Source of the DNA: an uncultured Roseicyclus sp.
Lineage (GTDB): Bacteria > Pseudomonadota > Alphaproteobacteria > Rhodobacterales > Rhodobacteraceae
Direction: 5' to 3'
Assembly (NCBI GenBank): GCA_947500415.1
Contig: CANMRT010000001.1
Location: 1,080,982 to 1,144,981, forward strand
Length of the DNA: 64,000 nt
Shown: piece by piece, positions 19,524 through 27,828 of the stretch
How the letters are laid out: every line of letters starts with the position of its first letter
Numbering within the stretch: position 1 is the first letter of the stretch
Position numbers and translations under genes: made by a program
The notes under the pieces: model-generated
What the model saw: only the letters and a program-made list of their open reading frames with translations
Database searches by the model: none
What the model was told of the DNA's origin: nothing

Positions 19524-21233
19524 TTATGTGCGAATGCCTGAGAATTTCTCGGCCCAGGCTTCGCGGTCTTCGTCCGCGATCTTGGCGAAGAGGACGTCTG
19601 GCACGGTGAAGGCGTGGCCGGATGGCAGACGCGTCAGCGCGGTGCCCGTGTCGGACGGCCAGTCAAGCTCGGCCCCCATCGCATCGGCCATGGATTGCGC
19701 GGCGTCCGGGATGAAGGGCGCGGAGAGTCCGGCGTAGAAAGGGATCAGGTTCAGCGCGAAGCGCGTGATGGCGGCGGCACGATCGGGGTCTTCCTTGAAC
19801 GCGGTCCACGGAGCCGCTGATTGCAGGTATTCGTTGCCCGCGACCCAGATCGCGCGTAACTCGGCCGCCGCTTTGCGGATGTCGATGGCGTCCATGTGGG
19901 ATTGGTATGCCGCCAGGCGCTTCTCAAGGTCAGCGATGAGGGCCGTTTCCTGTTCGCCGTATTCACCGCCTTCCGGCACCGCTTCACCGAATTTCGAGCG
20001 ACAGAATTTGGTGATCCGGCTGACGAAGTTGCCGAGTACATCGGCGAGGTCCTTGTTGACGTCTTGCTGGAACGCTTCCCACGTGAATTCAGAGTCGGAG
20101 GTTTCGGGCGCATGGCTGAGGAGCCACCAGCGCCAATAGTCCGACGGCAGGATCTCCAAAGCCTGATCCATGAAGACGCCACGCCCCTGCGAGGTCGAGA
20201 ATTGGCCGCCGTCGTAGTTCAGGTAGTTGAATGACTTGATGTAATCCACGAGCTTCCATGGCTCGCCTGATCCGAGGATCGTGGCGGGGAAGCTTAGGGT
20301 GTGGAACGGCACATTGTCCTTGCCCATGAATTGCACATATCGGACGTCATCTGCGCCCTTATCCACACGCCACCAGCGTTCCCAGTCAGAAATCACGCCT
20401 TCCTCCACAGCCTCGGCCGCGCAGGCGATATATTCGATGGGGGCGTCGAACCAGACGTAGAAGACCTTGCCTTCCATACCGGGCCAGTCGTCTTCACCGC
20501 GTTTGACCGGGATGCCCCAGTCCAAATCGCGGGTGATGCCACGGTCTTGCAGGCCGTCGCCATCGTTGAGCCATTTCTGGGCAATGGAAGTGGTCAGGAT
20601 TGGCCAATCGTCCTTGCCGTCGATCCATTCCTCAAGCTGGTCGCGCATTTCGGACTGGCGCAGGTAGAGATGCTTGGTCTCGCGGACTTCCAGATCGGTG
20701 GAGCCGGAAATGGCGGAGCGCGGCTCGATCAGATCGGTGGGATCAAGCTGCTTGGTGCAATTCTCGCATTGGTCGCCGCGGGCCTTGTCGTAGCCGCAGT
20801 TGGGGCAGGTGCCCTCAATATAGCGGTCGGGCAGGAAGCGGCCATCGGCGTTGGAATAGACCTGCTTTTCTGAGACCTCGGAGATCAGGCCCGCGTCGGC
20901 CAGCCGTCCGGCGAAATGCTGGGTCAGCTTGTGGTTCTGTGGTGAAGAGGAGCGCCCGAAATGATCGAAGCTAAGGCGGAAGCCCTTCGCAAGCTTGGCC
21001 TGCACGGCCCACATTTCGGCGCAATACTCGTCAACGGGTTTGCCAGCTTTAGCGGCGGCAAGCTCTGCGGGCGTGCCATGTTCGTCGGTGGCGCAGAGAA
21101 ACAGCACCTCTTGGCCCCGTGCGCGCAGATAGCGGGCGTAGAGGTCGGCGGGCAGCTGTGAGCCGACCAAATTGCCGAGGTGTTTGATCCCATTGATGTA
21201 GGGGATCGCGGAGGTGATGAGCGTGCGCGACAT
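19524..21233 (-). CDS. metG: Methionyl-tRNA synthetase
   Basis: A class I synthetase of 569 residues that charges both initiator and elongator tRNA-Met. The HIGH-type motif is HLGN in [19 protein letters not shown], and the zinc knuckle CPNCGYDK...CENC lies in the connective domain. The KMSKS loop is unusual: [10 protein letters not shown], with neither lysine. The region around it ([13 protein letters not shown]) resembles the KFSKSRG loop of eukaryotic/archaeal-type MetRS rather than the E. coli loop. There is no C-terminal tRNA-binding EMAP-like domain. It converges with the FAD oxidoreductase and begins 76 bp from the serine hydrolase gene upstream. Confidence 0.96.
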   Translation of the reverse strand: MSRTLITSAIPYINGIKHLGNLVGSQLPADLYARYLRARGQEVLFLCATDEHGTPAELAAAKAGKPVDEYCAEMWAVQAKLAKGFRLSFDHFGRSSSPQNHKLTQHFAGRLADAGLISEVSEKQVYSNADGRFLPDRYIEGTCPNCGYDKARGDQCENCTKQLDPTDLIEPRSAISGSTDLEVRETKHLYLRQSEMRDQLEEWIDGKDDWPILTTSIAQKWLNDGDGLQDRGITRDLDWGIPVKRGEDDWPGMEGKVFYVWFDAPIEYIACAAEAVEEGVISDWERWWRVDKGADDVRYVQFMGKDNVPFHTLSFPATILGSGEPWKLVDYIKSFNYLNYDGGQFSTSQGRGVFMDQALEILPSDYWRWWLLSHAPETSDSEFTWEAFQQDVNKDLADVLGNFVSRITKFCRSKFGEAVPEGGEYGEQETALIADLEKRLAAYQSHMDAIDIRKAAAELRAIWVAGNEYLQSAAPWTAFKEDPDRAAAITRFALNLIPFYAGLSAPFIPDAAQSMADAMGAELDWPSDTGTALTRLPSGHAFTVPDVLFAKIADEDREAWAEKFSGIRT

Positions 21234-21309
21234 GGGGCGGGCCTCTGCCAGAAGAACTGGCGTTAGCCTTTAGCGCCCCGCGCGGGCGGGGGCCAGACCC
21301 CGGATGCGA

Positions 21310-22584
21310 TCAGAGGTGCTCACGCAGTTGCTGGACGAGTGTGTCACGCTGTGAGGCCTCGACGCAGGCGTCCCAATTGGCAGAGATCGTCGCGCCATCG
21401 CGTATGGTTAGGAAGATCGCACCGAGGCCGCCGGTGGGGTGGTTCGTTGAACAGAACCGGCCCGAATGCGAGATCGTGCTGCCATCATCAAAGTAGCCAA
21501 GGACATAGCCGTCGAAATCGGGTCGTGGGGACGCCATGTGGGGTTGGTCATGCGCGAACCAGTGGCGCGCGAGGCGGGCGTAATCCATCGCCGAAACTTC
21601 CCACCCGCCGTAAGATGAGAGCGAGCCGTAGCGGCCTTCGATCACGGCGGTTTCGATGCCAGCGGGGGCGAGGATGCGGTCCATGCAGGCCTGGGCGTAG
21701 GATTGACCGGACAGCGCTTCGGCGACCACGCCGAGGACGGCGTAGTTGGTGTTGGAGTAGAAGTAGCGACCCGGCGCGCCGGTGATTGCGTCTTCCTGCA
21801 AGGCGGCGGAGCCCCACCGACGGTGCAGGCCCAAGGCGCCGTGGGTGTCTTCGACCATGTTGGATTGCGTCAGGTCAGGGGAGAGGCCGGAGGTGTGCGT
21901 AACCAGCGAGGCCAGCGTGATGTGTTCGTTCCAGGGGCGGGGTGTCACGCCTGCGGCGGACATTTGGGGGGCAATGTCGGCAAGGGTTGCGCCCCAGCCA
22001 AGGCCCGCCTCCAGAAGCAATTGATCCACGCAGAGGCCGGTGATCGCCTTGGACAGGCTCATGACCGGGTGAAGATCGTCGGCGGTGCGGCCAAGGCCTG
22101 TGCCAAATTCGGTGCCATCGGGGTGGATGATGGCGATGGCGCCGGCCTCGATCTCATTCTCGCGCAGCCAGGACTGGAAGATCTGTTCAATGGCTGCGTC
22201 ATCAATGGGAGCGGCGGCGGCCTCTTCGCGCGCTTTGGGGGCGTCCCCGTTGGCGTAAAGCGGTGCGGTTGTGGGGAGCGTCGCGTCGCCGTTGGAGGGG
22301 GCGAAGGATACGGCCACGGGTGTCGGGGTTGTTGCAGCTTCAGGCGCGACTGTGCCGACCAAAAGAGCGAGAAGGGAGGCCACGATGCCGGGTTCTTCCC
22401 CGGGCTGGACGAGCTGGGGGACGTCAGTGGCGATGGCGTCCGTGGGCGATTGTTGCGGGGACAGGGCCGCGATTTCGATGCCGGTGGATTGGGTGTCCGG
22501 CACGCCGGAGACGAAGAGGTTGGCCACGGCAAAGAGGAAGGCGGCGCCGACCAGAACGTAAATGCTGCGAAGGATGAAGCTCAT
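21310..22584 (-). CDS. Serine hydrolase, beta-lactamase/PBP4* family (class C-like)
   Basis: A 424-residue exported hydrolase. After an N-terminal anchor or signal helix (about 5-23, RSIYVLVGAAFLFAVANLF) comes an Ala/Pro/Thr-rich linker to about residue 120, then a beta-lactamase-fold domain. The three catalytic motifs are present: SLSK (Ser nucleophile and Lys), YSN in YFYSNTNYAVLG, and HSG in ISHSGRFCS. It is more like esterase EstB or PBP4*-type proteins than a true AmpC. The start is the ATG before SFILRS; the 50 upstream in-frame codons lack signal features. The substrate is unknown. Confidence 0.85.
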   Translation of the reverse strand: MSFILRSIYVLVGAAFLFAVANLFVSGVPDTQSTGIEIAALSPQQSPTDAIATDVPQLVQPGEEPGIVASLLALLVGTVAPEAATTPTPVAVSFAPSNGDATLPTTAPLYANGDAPKAREEAAAAPIDDAAIEQIFQSWLRENEIEAGAIAIIHPDGTEFGTGLGRTADDLHPVMSLSKAITGLCVDQLLLEAGLGWGATLADIAPQMSAAGVTPRPWNEHITLASLVTHTSGLSPDLTQSNMVEDTHGALGLHRRWGSAALQEDAITGAPGRYFYSNTNYAVLGVVAEALSGQSYAQACMDRILAPAGIETAVIEGRYGSLSSYGGWEVSAMDYARLARHWFAHDQPHMASPRPDFDGYVLGYFDDGSTISHSGRFCSTNHPTGGLGAIFLTIRDGATISANWDACVEASQRDTLVQQLREHL

Positions 22585-22673
22585 GGGACTGCCGCGATCT
22601 GTTTGCTTTTGCGGGCAGATAAGCGGGGGAACGTGGCAGAAACGCGGCTTTGGCTGGGAAATTCGCGGAACTG

Positions 22674-23894
22674 CTAGTCGTCGTTGCTTTTGCGGAACAG
22701 GCGGCCCACGAGGAACGAGGTGCGTGGGATCCAAATGTAGGGCATGCGCGTGTCTGATGGCGCTCGCCGGCGCATGCGCAGAAGGCCGAAGACGATCAGG
22801 CCGACGTGGGCGGCCGAGACGAAGTAGAACAGCGCCGCCGGACCGAAAGTGGTGATAAGCGCTGAGGTGGTCAGCGGCGCGACGATGGCCCCGGCGGCGA
22901 AGCAGAACATGAGGGCTGCGGAAAGCTCAATCCGTTGATCGTCGCGCGCCCAGTCGTGGGCGTGGGCGGCGGAGATCGAATAGATGGGAAAGGTCGTGGC
23001 GCCGAAAAGGGCGGCGGCGATGAAGATGCCGATAGCCCCGAGCGAAGGCACGGCCACCGTGATTGCGCAGGAGACGATGGAGGCGGCGGAGAACCAGATC
23101 AGCACCCAGCGCCGGTCGTAGCGGTCGGCGAGCCATCCGGCGGGCAATTGCATGAAAGCGCCGCCAAGAACGACAGCGGCGAGGAAGAGGCCGATCTCAT
23201 TGGGTTGCAGGCCCACTTGCGCGGCATAGAGCGGGCCGGTCATGCGGAAACTGGCCCCGGAGAGGCCCGCGACAAGCACGCCAAGGGCCGCGAGCGGAGA
23301 CAGACGCCAGGCGAGGCTGGGCCGCAGACGCGGGGTGCCCTGTGCTTCAGGCTGTTTCAGACGGGTGAGGGTGAGGGGCAGAAGGGCTGCGCAACACAAA
23401 AGCGCCAGCAGGTTGTAGGAGGCGTAGGAGGCGGGCGCCAGGACGCCGATCATGAGCTGCGCTGCGAATTGCCCGCCGGTGTCGACCATGCGGTAGATGC
23501 CAAGCGTGCGTCCCCGGTTCTCATTGGTGGCTTTGGCTTGCAGCCAGGCCTCGATCACCGTGAGCGAGCCTGCGATACAAAGGCCGGTCAGCACGCGCAT
23601 CGCGGCCCAGGCATAGGCGTCGATCAGCAGCATGTGGGCCAGAAGGCCGATGGCTCCTGTGGCCGTGAAAACGGCGAAGGCGCGGGAATGGCCGACGGTG
23701 CCCATCAGGCGCGGGGCCCACCAGCAGCCGATGAAAAAGCCGAAGAAATGGGCTGAGCCGAGAAGACCGATCTGACCGTTGGAAAAGCCCAGGACCGTGC
23801 CGGAGAGCACATCGAGCGGCCCCACGCCCGAGGACGAGAGTTGCAGCAGGATCACCGACAAAAACAGGGCGGCGAAGGAGATGAGGAGGCGCAT
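22674..23894 (-). CDS. Major facilitator superfamily transporter (YcaD-like)
   Basis: A 406-residue protein with twelve predicted helices in two halves of six. The loop between helices 2 and 3 has the MFS-type pattern CWWAPRLMGTVGHSRAF, and the second half has GWLADRYDRRWVL. Overall it resembles the YcaD/UMF-type MFS group; the substrate cannot be inferred. The last 30 residues are a basic cytoplasmic tail. A perfect-armed palindrome lies 80 bp upstream and may be its operator. Confidence 0.82.
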   Translation of the reverse strand: MRLLISFAALFLSVILLQLSSSGVGPLDVLSGTVLGFSNGQIGLLGSAHFFGFFIGCWWAPRLMGTVGHSRAFAVFTATGAIGLLAHMLLIDAYAWAAMRVLTGLCIAGSLTVIEAWLQAKATNENRGRTLGIYRMVDTGGQFAAQLMIGVLAPASYASYNLLALLCCAALLPLTLTRLKQPEAQGTPRLRPSLAWRLSPLAALGVLVAGLSGASFRMTGPLYAAQVGLQPNEIGLFLAAVVLGGAFMQLPAGWLADRYDRRWVLIWFSAASIVSCAITVAVPSLGAIGIFIAAALFGATTFPIYSISAAHAHDWARDDQRIELSAALMFCFAAGAIVAPLTTSALITTFGPAALFYFVSAAHVGLIVFGLLRMRRRAPSDTRMPYIWIPRTSFLVGRLFRKSNDD

Positions 23895-24341
23895 GGGAAG
23901 GCGGTCCCGATGGGTACGGGTCCGGCTTAGGAGGGTCGGGCAGAGAGGGCAAGGGGCAGGCGGCCGTCCCTGGGCTTATCAAGGTTGATAAGGGGAGCTA
24001 AGCATATGAGGTTATGCGATAAAAATCCCTGATGTAGATGCGGCTTTCGCGTCCCGGTGCCGGTACTGCTAGATTGGTTGGCGCTGCAGCGCCGCGAAGG
24101 GCGAGTTCGAGCCCAGTTTAGCTGATGCTGCAACGTCGACGAATGGTGGCTTGATGGCTCAGTTCGGACGGCTGGCAAAAATGTTACCACGCAAAGAGAA
24201 CTCGCCGAAGACAAGGTTGTAGATATCGACAAATTTCCGGCGCAAATTTACGCTACGTAAGCGGCACAAATGAGCCGGTTTTCGTTCGAAGTGCAAGTTT
24301 CAGCGCACGGGCGCTTTTCAACACACCTACCGGAGATAGAA
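23895..24341. other. Gene-poor, AT-richer spacer before the outer-membrane-protein gene
   Basis: About 450 bp with no gene I can support. The only long frame (23927-24232, minus) has a low-complexity composition without homology signs. The stretch is visibly richer in A/T than its flanks from about 23995 on. It contains the palindrome at 23975-23992 and a perfect 14-bp palindrome GGCGCTGCAGCGCC at 24080-24093. Promoter elements for the outer-membrane protein must lie here, but I see no convincing pair of hexamers. Confidence 0.4.
23975..23992. promoter_or_regulatory. Putative operator palindrome upstream of the MFS gene
   Basis: CTTATCAA-GG-TTGATAAG: two perfect 8-bp arms around a 2-bp centre, 80 bp upstream of the MFS start codon. 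The half-site order (ATCAA then TTGAT) is opposite to an FNR box (TTGAT-N4-ATCAA), so this is not a canonical FNR/FixK site. It could serve the MFS gene or the outer-membrane-protein gene on the other side. Confidence 0.45.
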
Positions 24342-24917
24342 ATGACATCCTTTCACAAAACAATCGCTTTAGTCGGGCTGCTTGCTCTGCCGCATGGCGC
24401 CTCCGCACAAGACGCACAGCAATGGCAAGGCGGCTACGCCGGTATTGCCCTGAACTGGACTGATACGGATTATAGTATCAACACCAACTTTGGAACTAGC
24501 ACGAATGCAGCGGTCGGGATTTATGGGGGCTACAACTTTGCCATCGCCGACAGTTTCGTTGTCGGTGGTGAGGTGATTTATGACGTCACGCCCGCTGTCG
24601 CAGGAGACGTATTCCTGCCATTTGCAATCGAAAACAATTTAGAACTGCGTTTGCGTGGTGGCTTCGCCTTCAACCAAAATCTGGTATATGCTGCTGTCGG
24701 CGTCGCCAATGCTGAGTTTGCCGTGATCACCGGCCCCCAAACCGACGACATCGATGGGGTCACTTACGCCATTGGCGCTGAGCGCATGCTTCCTTCGGGT
24801 TTGTCTTTGCGGGCTGAGTACTCACGAAGCGATTTTGATGTCTCTGGCAATATCTTTGGCCCGGATCAGGACGCGACAGTTGATGAGCTATCGCTCGGTC
24901 TTGCCATACATTTCTAG
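24342..24917 (+). CDS. Outer-membrane beta-barrel protein
   Basis: A 191-residue exported protein with a signal peptide (about residues 1-23, cut after GASAQ) followed by alternating amphipathic strands and a final aromatic residue (LSLGLAIHF), the usual outer-membrane insertion signal. It resembles the OmpA-like/Omp25 small eight-strand barrels of alphaproteobacteria (GGYAGIALNWTDTDYS, GAVGIYGGYNFAI-type strands, GLSLRAEYSRSDF). The start is the ATG with GGAGATAG seven bases upstream; the in-frame codons before it are not signal-like. Base composition is lower in G+C than the genes on either side, suggesting transfer. It stands alone, with a terminator directly behind. Confidence 0.82.
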   Translation: MTSFHKTIALVGLLALPHGASAQDAQQWQGGYAGIALNWTDTDYSINTNFGTSTNAAVGIYGGYNFAIADSFVVGGEVIYDVTPAVAGDVFLPFAIENNLELRLRGGFAFNQNLVYAAVGVANAEFAVITGPQTDDIDGVTYAIGAERMLPSGLSLRAEYSRSDFDVSGNIFGPDQDATVDELSLGLAIHF

Positions 24918-24930
24918 TTATCACACGCTC

Positions 24931-24955
24931 AGCCCCGCCAGAAAACGGCGGGGCT
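24931..24955 (+). terminator. Stem-loop behind the outer-membrane-protein gene
   Basis: AGCCCCGCC-AGAAAAC-GGCGGGGCT is a perfect 9-bp GC-rich stem with a 7-nt loop, 13 bp after the stop codon. The following bases (GGTTA) contain no strong T-run, so it is a stem-loop terminator of the weak kind common in high-GC genomes. Confidence 0.7.
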
Positions 24956-25208
24956 GGTTATGACTGTTTACTCCGTGACTATGGAACGCGTGCCCGAACC
25001 TGATCATAGGTTATCGACATCGGGCTGAGGGCCGCATCATTCTGCAATTGATCGTGGCGGAAGTCAGGAGCTTCGTCACCTTATCAAGTCCCGGGAAGGG
25101 TATATTCAACGCATAGCTGCCATTTACGCAGCTGCGGCGAAGGGGGGCTTTGTCGCGCTGTCCGGCCGTTTTCTGTTTTTGAACAAAGGCCTGCCCGGGC
25201 TTGGTCGT
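24956..25208. other. Spacer between the outer-membrane-protein terminator and imuA
   Basis: About 250 bp with no supported gene, RNA or repeat. It lies directly after the imuA stop, where imuB and dnaE2 stand in many alphaproteobacteria. I could not recognise any remnant of imuB in the bases. Confidence 0.4.
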
Positions 25209-25838
25209 TCAGGCGGGTTCCATCTCGGGCGTTGGGTCTGTCTGTTTTACGGTTGGCTTGCCGTCCGTCCCACGTGCTACCATCCAGTCCGCAGGGGCCG
25301 CGTCGCGGGCGCGGAGGCGGGTGAGGCGCCAGAGATCCGCCTCAGTCCGGTGGGAGGGGGTGAGTTGCCAGCGGGTTTCCACCCCCGGTGCGCCCCCATC
25401 GCCCGGCGTCAGCAGAAGGCCGGTGGGCGTGCGGCCCGTGCGCTCAACGCCGGCCTCCGCGGCCAGATGCAGGCGGCGGACGGGCGTGAGGCCCGGAGGC
25501 TCGGGCAGGTCGCAGATGACCAGATCCAGAAGGCCCGCGCGCAAGGCCTCTTCCATGCACCACAGAAGATCGGCGGGGCGGCAGCATTCCACAAAGGTCA
25601 GGCGGCCCGGATCAAGGTCACGGTGGACGCCCGCCATATGCAGGCGATCGGGGTGCCAATCGGGGCGGATCCACAGGATGTCGCGCGTGGCGGCTTGCGC
25701 CAGCCACAGGGCAAGACGGCGGCGGGCGGGGCCGCAGAATTCATGGGCGCGCGCGCCGGTCAGCTCAAAACGGTTCATGAGGCGCAGGCCGGGGCGGGCC
25801 TTGCGATGGGATTGGCGGGTGATGCGGGTCAGGTCCAT
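25209..25838 (-). CDS. imuA: ImuA-like translesion-synthesis accessory protein
   Basis: A 209-residue RecA/SulA-related protein of the ImuA group, which works with ImuB and DnaE2 in damage-induced mutagenesis. The core has ELTGARAHEFCGPARRRLALWLAQAA, a Walker-B-like strand LLDLVICDLPEP and the RRLHLAAEAGVERTGRTPTGLLL segment seen in Rhodobacterales homologues; a clear Walker A is missing, as in ImuA generally. The start is the ATG at 25838, 17 bp from a perfect SOS box. Neither imuB nor dnaE2 follows: the next genes downstream are an unrelated outer-membrane-protein locus on the other strand. It is divergent from the aldo/keto reductase gene. Confidence 0.7.
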   Translation of the reverse strand: MDLTRITRQSHRKARPGLRLMNRFELTGARAHEFCGPARRRLALWLAQAATRDILWIRPDWHPDRLHMAGVHRDLDPGRLTFVECCRPADLLWCMEEALRAGLLDLVICDLPEPPGLTPVRRLHLAAEAGVERTGRTPTGLLLTPGDGGAPGVETRWQLTPSHRTEADLWRLTRLRARDAAPADWMVARGTDGKPTVKQTDPTPEMEPA

Positions 25839-25854
25839 GGGTTTCAGTATATAT

Positions 25855-25869
25855 GTTCCTGTTATGTTC
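25855..25869. promoter_or_regulatory. LexA-binding SOS box
   Basis: GTTC at 25855-25858 and GTTC at 25866-25869 are separated by exactly seven bases, matching the alphaproteobacterial SOS consensus GTTC-N7-GTTC. It lies 17 bp upstream of the imuA start codon and 68 bp from the divergent aldo/keto reductase start. Position and match make LexA control of imuA likely. Confidence 0.85.
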
Positions 25870-25936
25870 TCAAGTCTTGCACTCAGGGTCTTGCCCGCTA
25901 GGTTGCGGTCCAACTACACGCGAAAAGGAGCGCCTC

Positions 25937-26980
25937 ATGCGCCACATCCCCCTCGGCATGACCTCCGAGACGATCACTGACTACTGCCTTGGCACGATGA
26001 CCTGGGGCACCCAGACCGAGGAGGCGGACGCCCATCGCCAGATGGACATGGCGCTGGAGGCAGGCATTGATGTGATCGACACGGCGGAGATGTATCCGGT
26101 CAACCCCGTGCGGGCCGAAACGGTGGGCGTGACCGAGACGATTGTGGGCAATTGGAACGGGGCCAACGCGGCGCGACGGGGCGAGTATAAGCTGGCGACG
26201 AAAGTGTCCGGGCTGAATGAAGGCTTCGTCCGGTTTGGGCAGCCGATCTCAGGGGCTACATTTACGGAGGCGTTGGAGGGGTCGCTGAAGCGGTTGCAGA
26301 CCGAGTACATCGATATCTATCAGCTGCATTGGCCAAACCGGGGCAGCTACATGTTCCGGCAGAACTGGACCTATCAGCCGCAGGGCGACAAGGCCGAGAT
26401 CCTGGCGAATATGCAGGACGTGTTGGAGGCGGCGGGGGCTGCCGTGAAGGCGGGCAAGCTGCGCCACTTCGCGCTGTCGAACGAGAGTGCCTGGGGAACG
26501 GCGCAGTGGTTGCGGCTGTCCGAGGCGCATGGGCTGCCGAGGGTGCAAACCGTGCAGAACGAATACTCGCTGATGTGCCGGATGTATGACACCGACATGG
26601 CTGAGCTTTCGGTCCATGAGCAGGTGACGTTGCTGGCGTTCTCGCCCCTGGCGACCGGGCTGTTGACCGGAAAATACGCAGGTGGCGCGGTGCCTGAGGG
26701 CAGCCGTATGACGCTGAGCCCGGAGTTGGGCGGGCGCTTGACCGAGCGGGCGATGGTTGCGGCAGACGCCTATGTGGGCGTGGCGCAGAAACATGGGATC
26801 GACCCGGTTCATATGGCGCTGGCGTTCACCGTGCAGCGGCCCTTTGCCGTCTCGACGATCTTTGGCGCGACGACAACAGAGCAGCTCCAGCACATCATCA
26901 ACGGCAAGGACACGGTCCTGAGCGACGAGGTAGTCGCCGATCTGAACGAGACCCACCGTGCCCATCCGATGCCTTACTGA
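25937..26980 (+). CDS. Aldo/keto reductase (Tas-like)
   Basis: A 347-residue NADPH-dependent aldo/keto reductase of the Tas subfamily. The sequence shows LGTMTWGTQTEEADAH near the start, the catalytic Asp and Tyr in DVIDTAEMYPVNPVRAETVG (Tas-type spacing), the Lys in LATKVSG and His in YQLHWPNR, and a C-terminal NADP-binding stretch STIFGATTTEQL. The start is the ATG with AAAAGGAG seven bases ahead. The real substrate is unknown. It may share a control region with the divergent imuA, though its own start is distant from the SOS box. Confidence 0.92.
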   Translation: MRHIPLGMTSETITDYCLGTMTWGTQTEEADAHRQMDMALEAGIDVIDTAEMYPVNPVRAETVGVTETIVGNWNGANAARRGEYKLATKVSGLNEGFVRFGQPISGATFTEALEGSLKRLQTEYIDIYQLHWPNRGSYMFRQNWTYQPQGDKAEILANMQDVLEAAGAAVKAGKLRHFALSNESAWGTAQWLRLSEAHGLPRVQTVQNEYSLMCRMYDTDMAELSVHEQVTLLAFSPLATGLLTGKYAGGAVPEGSRMTLSPELGGRLTERAMVAADAYVGVAQKHGIDPVHMALAFTVQRPFAVSTIFGATTTEQLQHIINGKDTVLSDEVVADLNETHRAHPMPY

Positions 26981-27005
26981 ACCCAACACCGACTGAGGAT
27001 CTGCC

Positions 27006-27698
27006 ATGGCGCTGTGGCGTGCCGCCTTTCTGTCCCCCGTGATCGTACCGCAACTTGTGTGGGTGCGGCTGAGGGCCTCGCGCCTGCCGGAAGCGGCCGG
27101 GCCGAGGCAGGGGCAGGTTGGGGCGGGCCCTGCGCTGAGGCTGCTGGTGGTGGGCGACAGCACGGCGGCGGGTGTTGGTGTGGAGACGCAGGACGCGGCG
27201 TTGGCGGGGGTGCTCTCGGCTGATCTGGCGCGGGATCACACAGTCTATTGGCAGTTGGTCGCGCGTTCGGGGGCGGTGGTTCCTGATGCGTTGGAGATGC
27301 TGGCGGGCGTGGAGGGCAGCTTTGACTGTGCGCTGGTTTGCCTTGGCGTGAATGATGCGAAAAACGGGCGGTTGCAGCCGAATTTCGAGCGGGAATATGC
27401 GGCGTTGCTGCGGATGCTGACGGATCGGTTTGGGGTGCGCTGCGTGGTTTGTTCCGGCTTGCCGCCAATGCGGTTTTTTACGCTGTTGCCGCGCCCGTTG
27501 CGCGATGTTCTGGGGGCGCGGGCGGCGCGATTTGATCGGGCCATTGCGCGCATGGCCGGGGTACATCCGGGCGCGCGCTACTTGCCAATGGATTTCACTG
27601 ATGACGTGTCGCAGATGGCCGAGGACGGGTTTCATCCGGGGCCTGTGATCTATGCCGATTGGGCGCGGATTGCGGCGGGGATGATGCGCGAGAAATAG
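27006..27698 (+). CDS. SGNH/GDSL hydrolase
   Basis: A 230-residue SGNH-fold esterase. Block I is VVGDSTAAGVG with the Ser nucleophile, block III is LGVNDAKNG with the oxyanion Asn, and block V is DGFHPG with the catalytic Asp and His. An N-terminal hydrophobic stretch may be a membrane anchor. It begins 25 bp after the aldo/keto reductase stop, so the two probably share a transcript. The ester substrate is unknown. Confidence 0.87.
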   Translation: MALWRAAFLSPVIVPQLVWVRLRASRLPEAAGPRQGQVGAGPALRLLVVGDSTAAGVGVETQDAALAGVLSADLARDHTVYWQLVARSGAVVPDALEMLAGVEGSFDCALVCLGVNDAKNGRLQPNFEREYAALLRMLTDRFGVRCVVCSGLPPMRFFTLLPRPLRDVLGARAARFDRAIARMAGVHPGARYLPMDFTDDVSQMAEDGFHPGPVIYADWARIAAGMMREK

Positions 27699-27746
27699 TG
27701 GGCGCTGCCCCCTTTGCGTCTTTTCCGATGGAAAAGATCGCTGATC

Positions 27747-27773
27747 CCCCGGAGTATTTTTGAAACAAGGAAG
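27747..27773. repeat. Dispersed intergenic repeat, copy 1
   Basis: A 27-bp element reading CCCCGGAGTATTTTTGAAAC then AAGGAAG, lying between the two SGNH genes. The reverse complement of nearly the same sequence (two differences) is at 32227-32253, and a weaker relative (GTTGTATTTGCCAAGATGAAG) is at about 14037-14057. A small hairpin TTTTCC-GAT-GGAAAA sits just upstream at 27721-27735. Such motifs recur between genes in Rhodobacterales; their function is not known to me. Confidence 0.6.
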
Positions 27774-27828
27774 GGGTGGGTTGCGCGATTATCTGGGCGC
27801 GGCCAGTGTGTTGGGCGGGAGAAGTTAA

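Noticed and set aside
23975-23992. Reading the palindrome as an FNR/FixK anaerobic box.
   Set aside because: FNR sites are TTGAT-N4-ATCAA; here the half-sites are in the reverse order with a 2-bp centre.
24055-24125. A stretch with a GAGTTCGAGCCC-like segment and a GC palindrome suggested a tRNA or tRNA remnant before the outer-membrane-protein gene.
   Set aside because: No acceptor stem, D arm or anticodon arm can be formed around it, and the T-arm pairing fails at standard positions.
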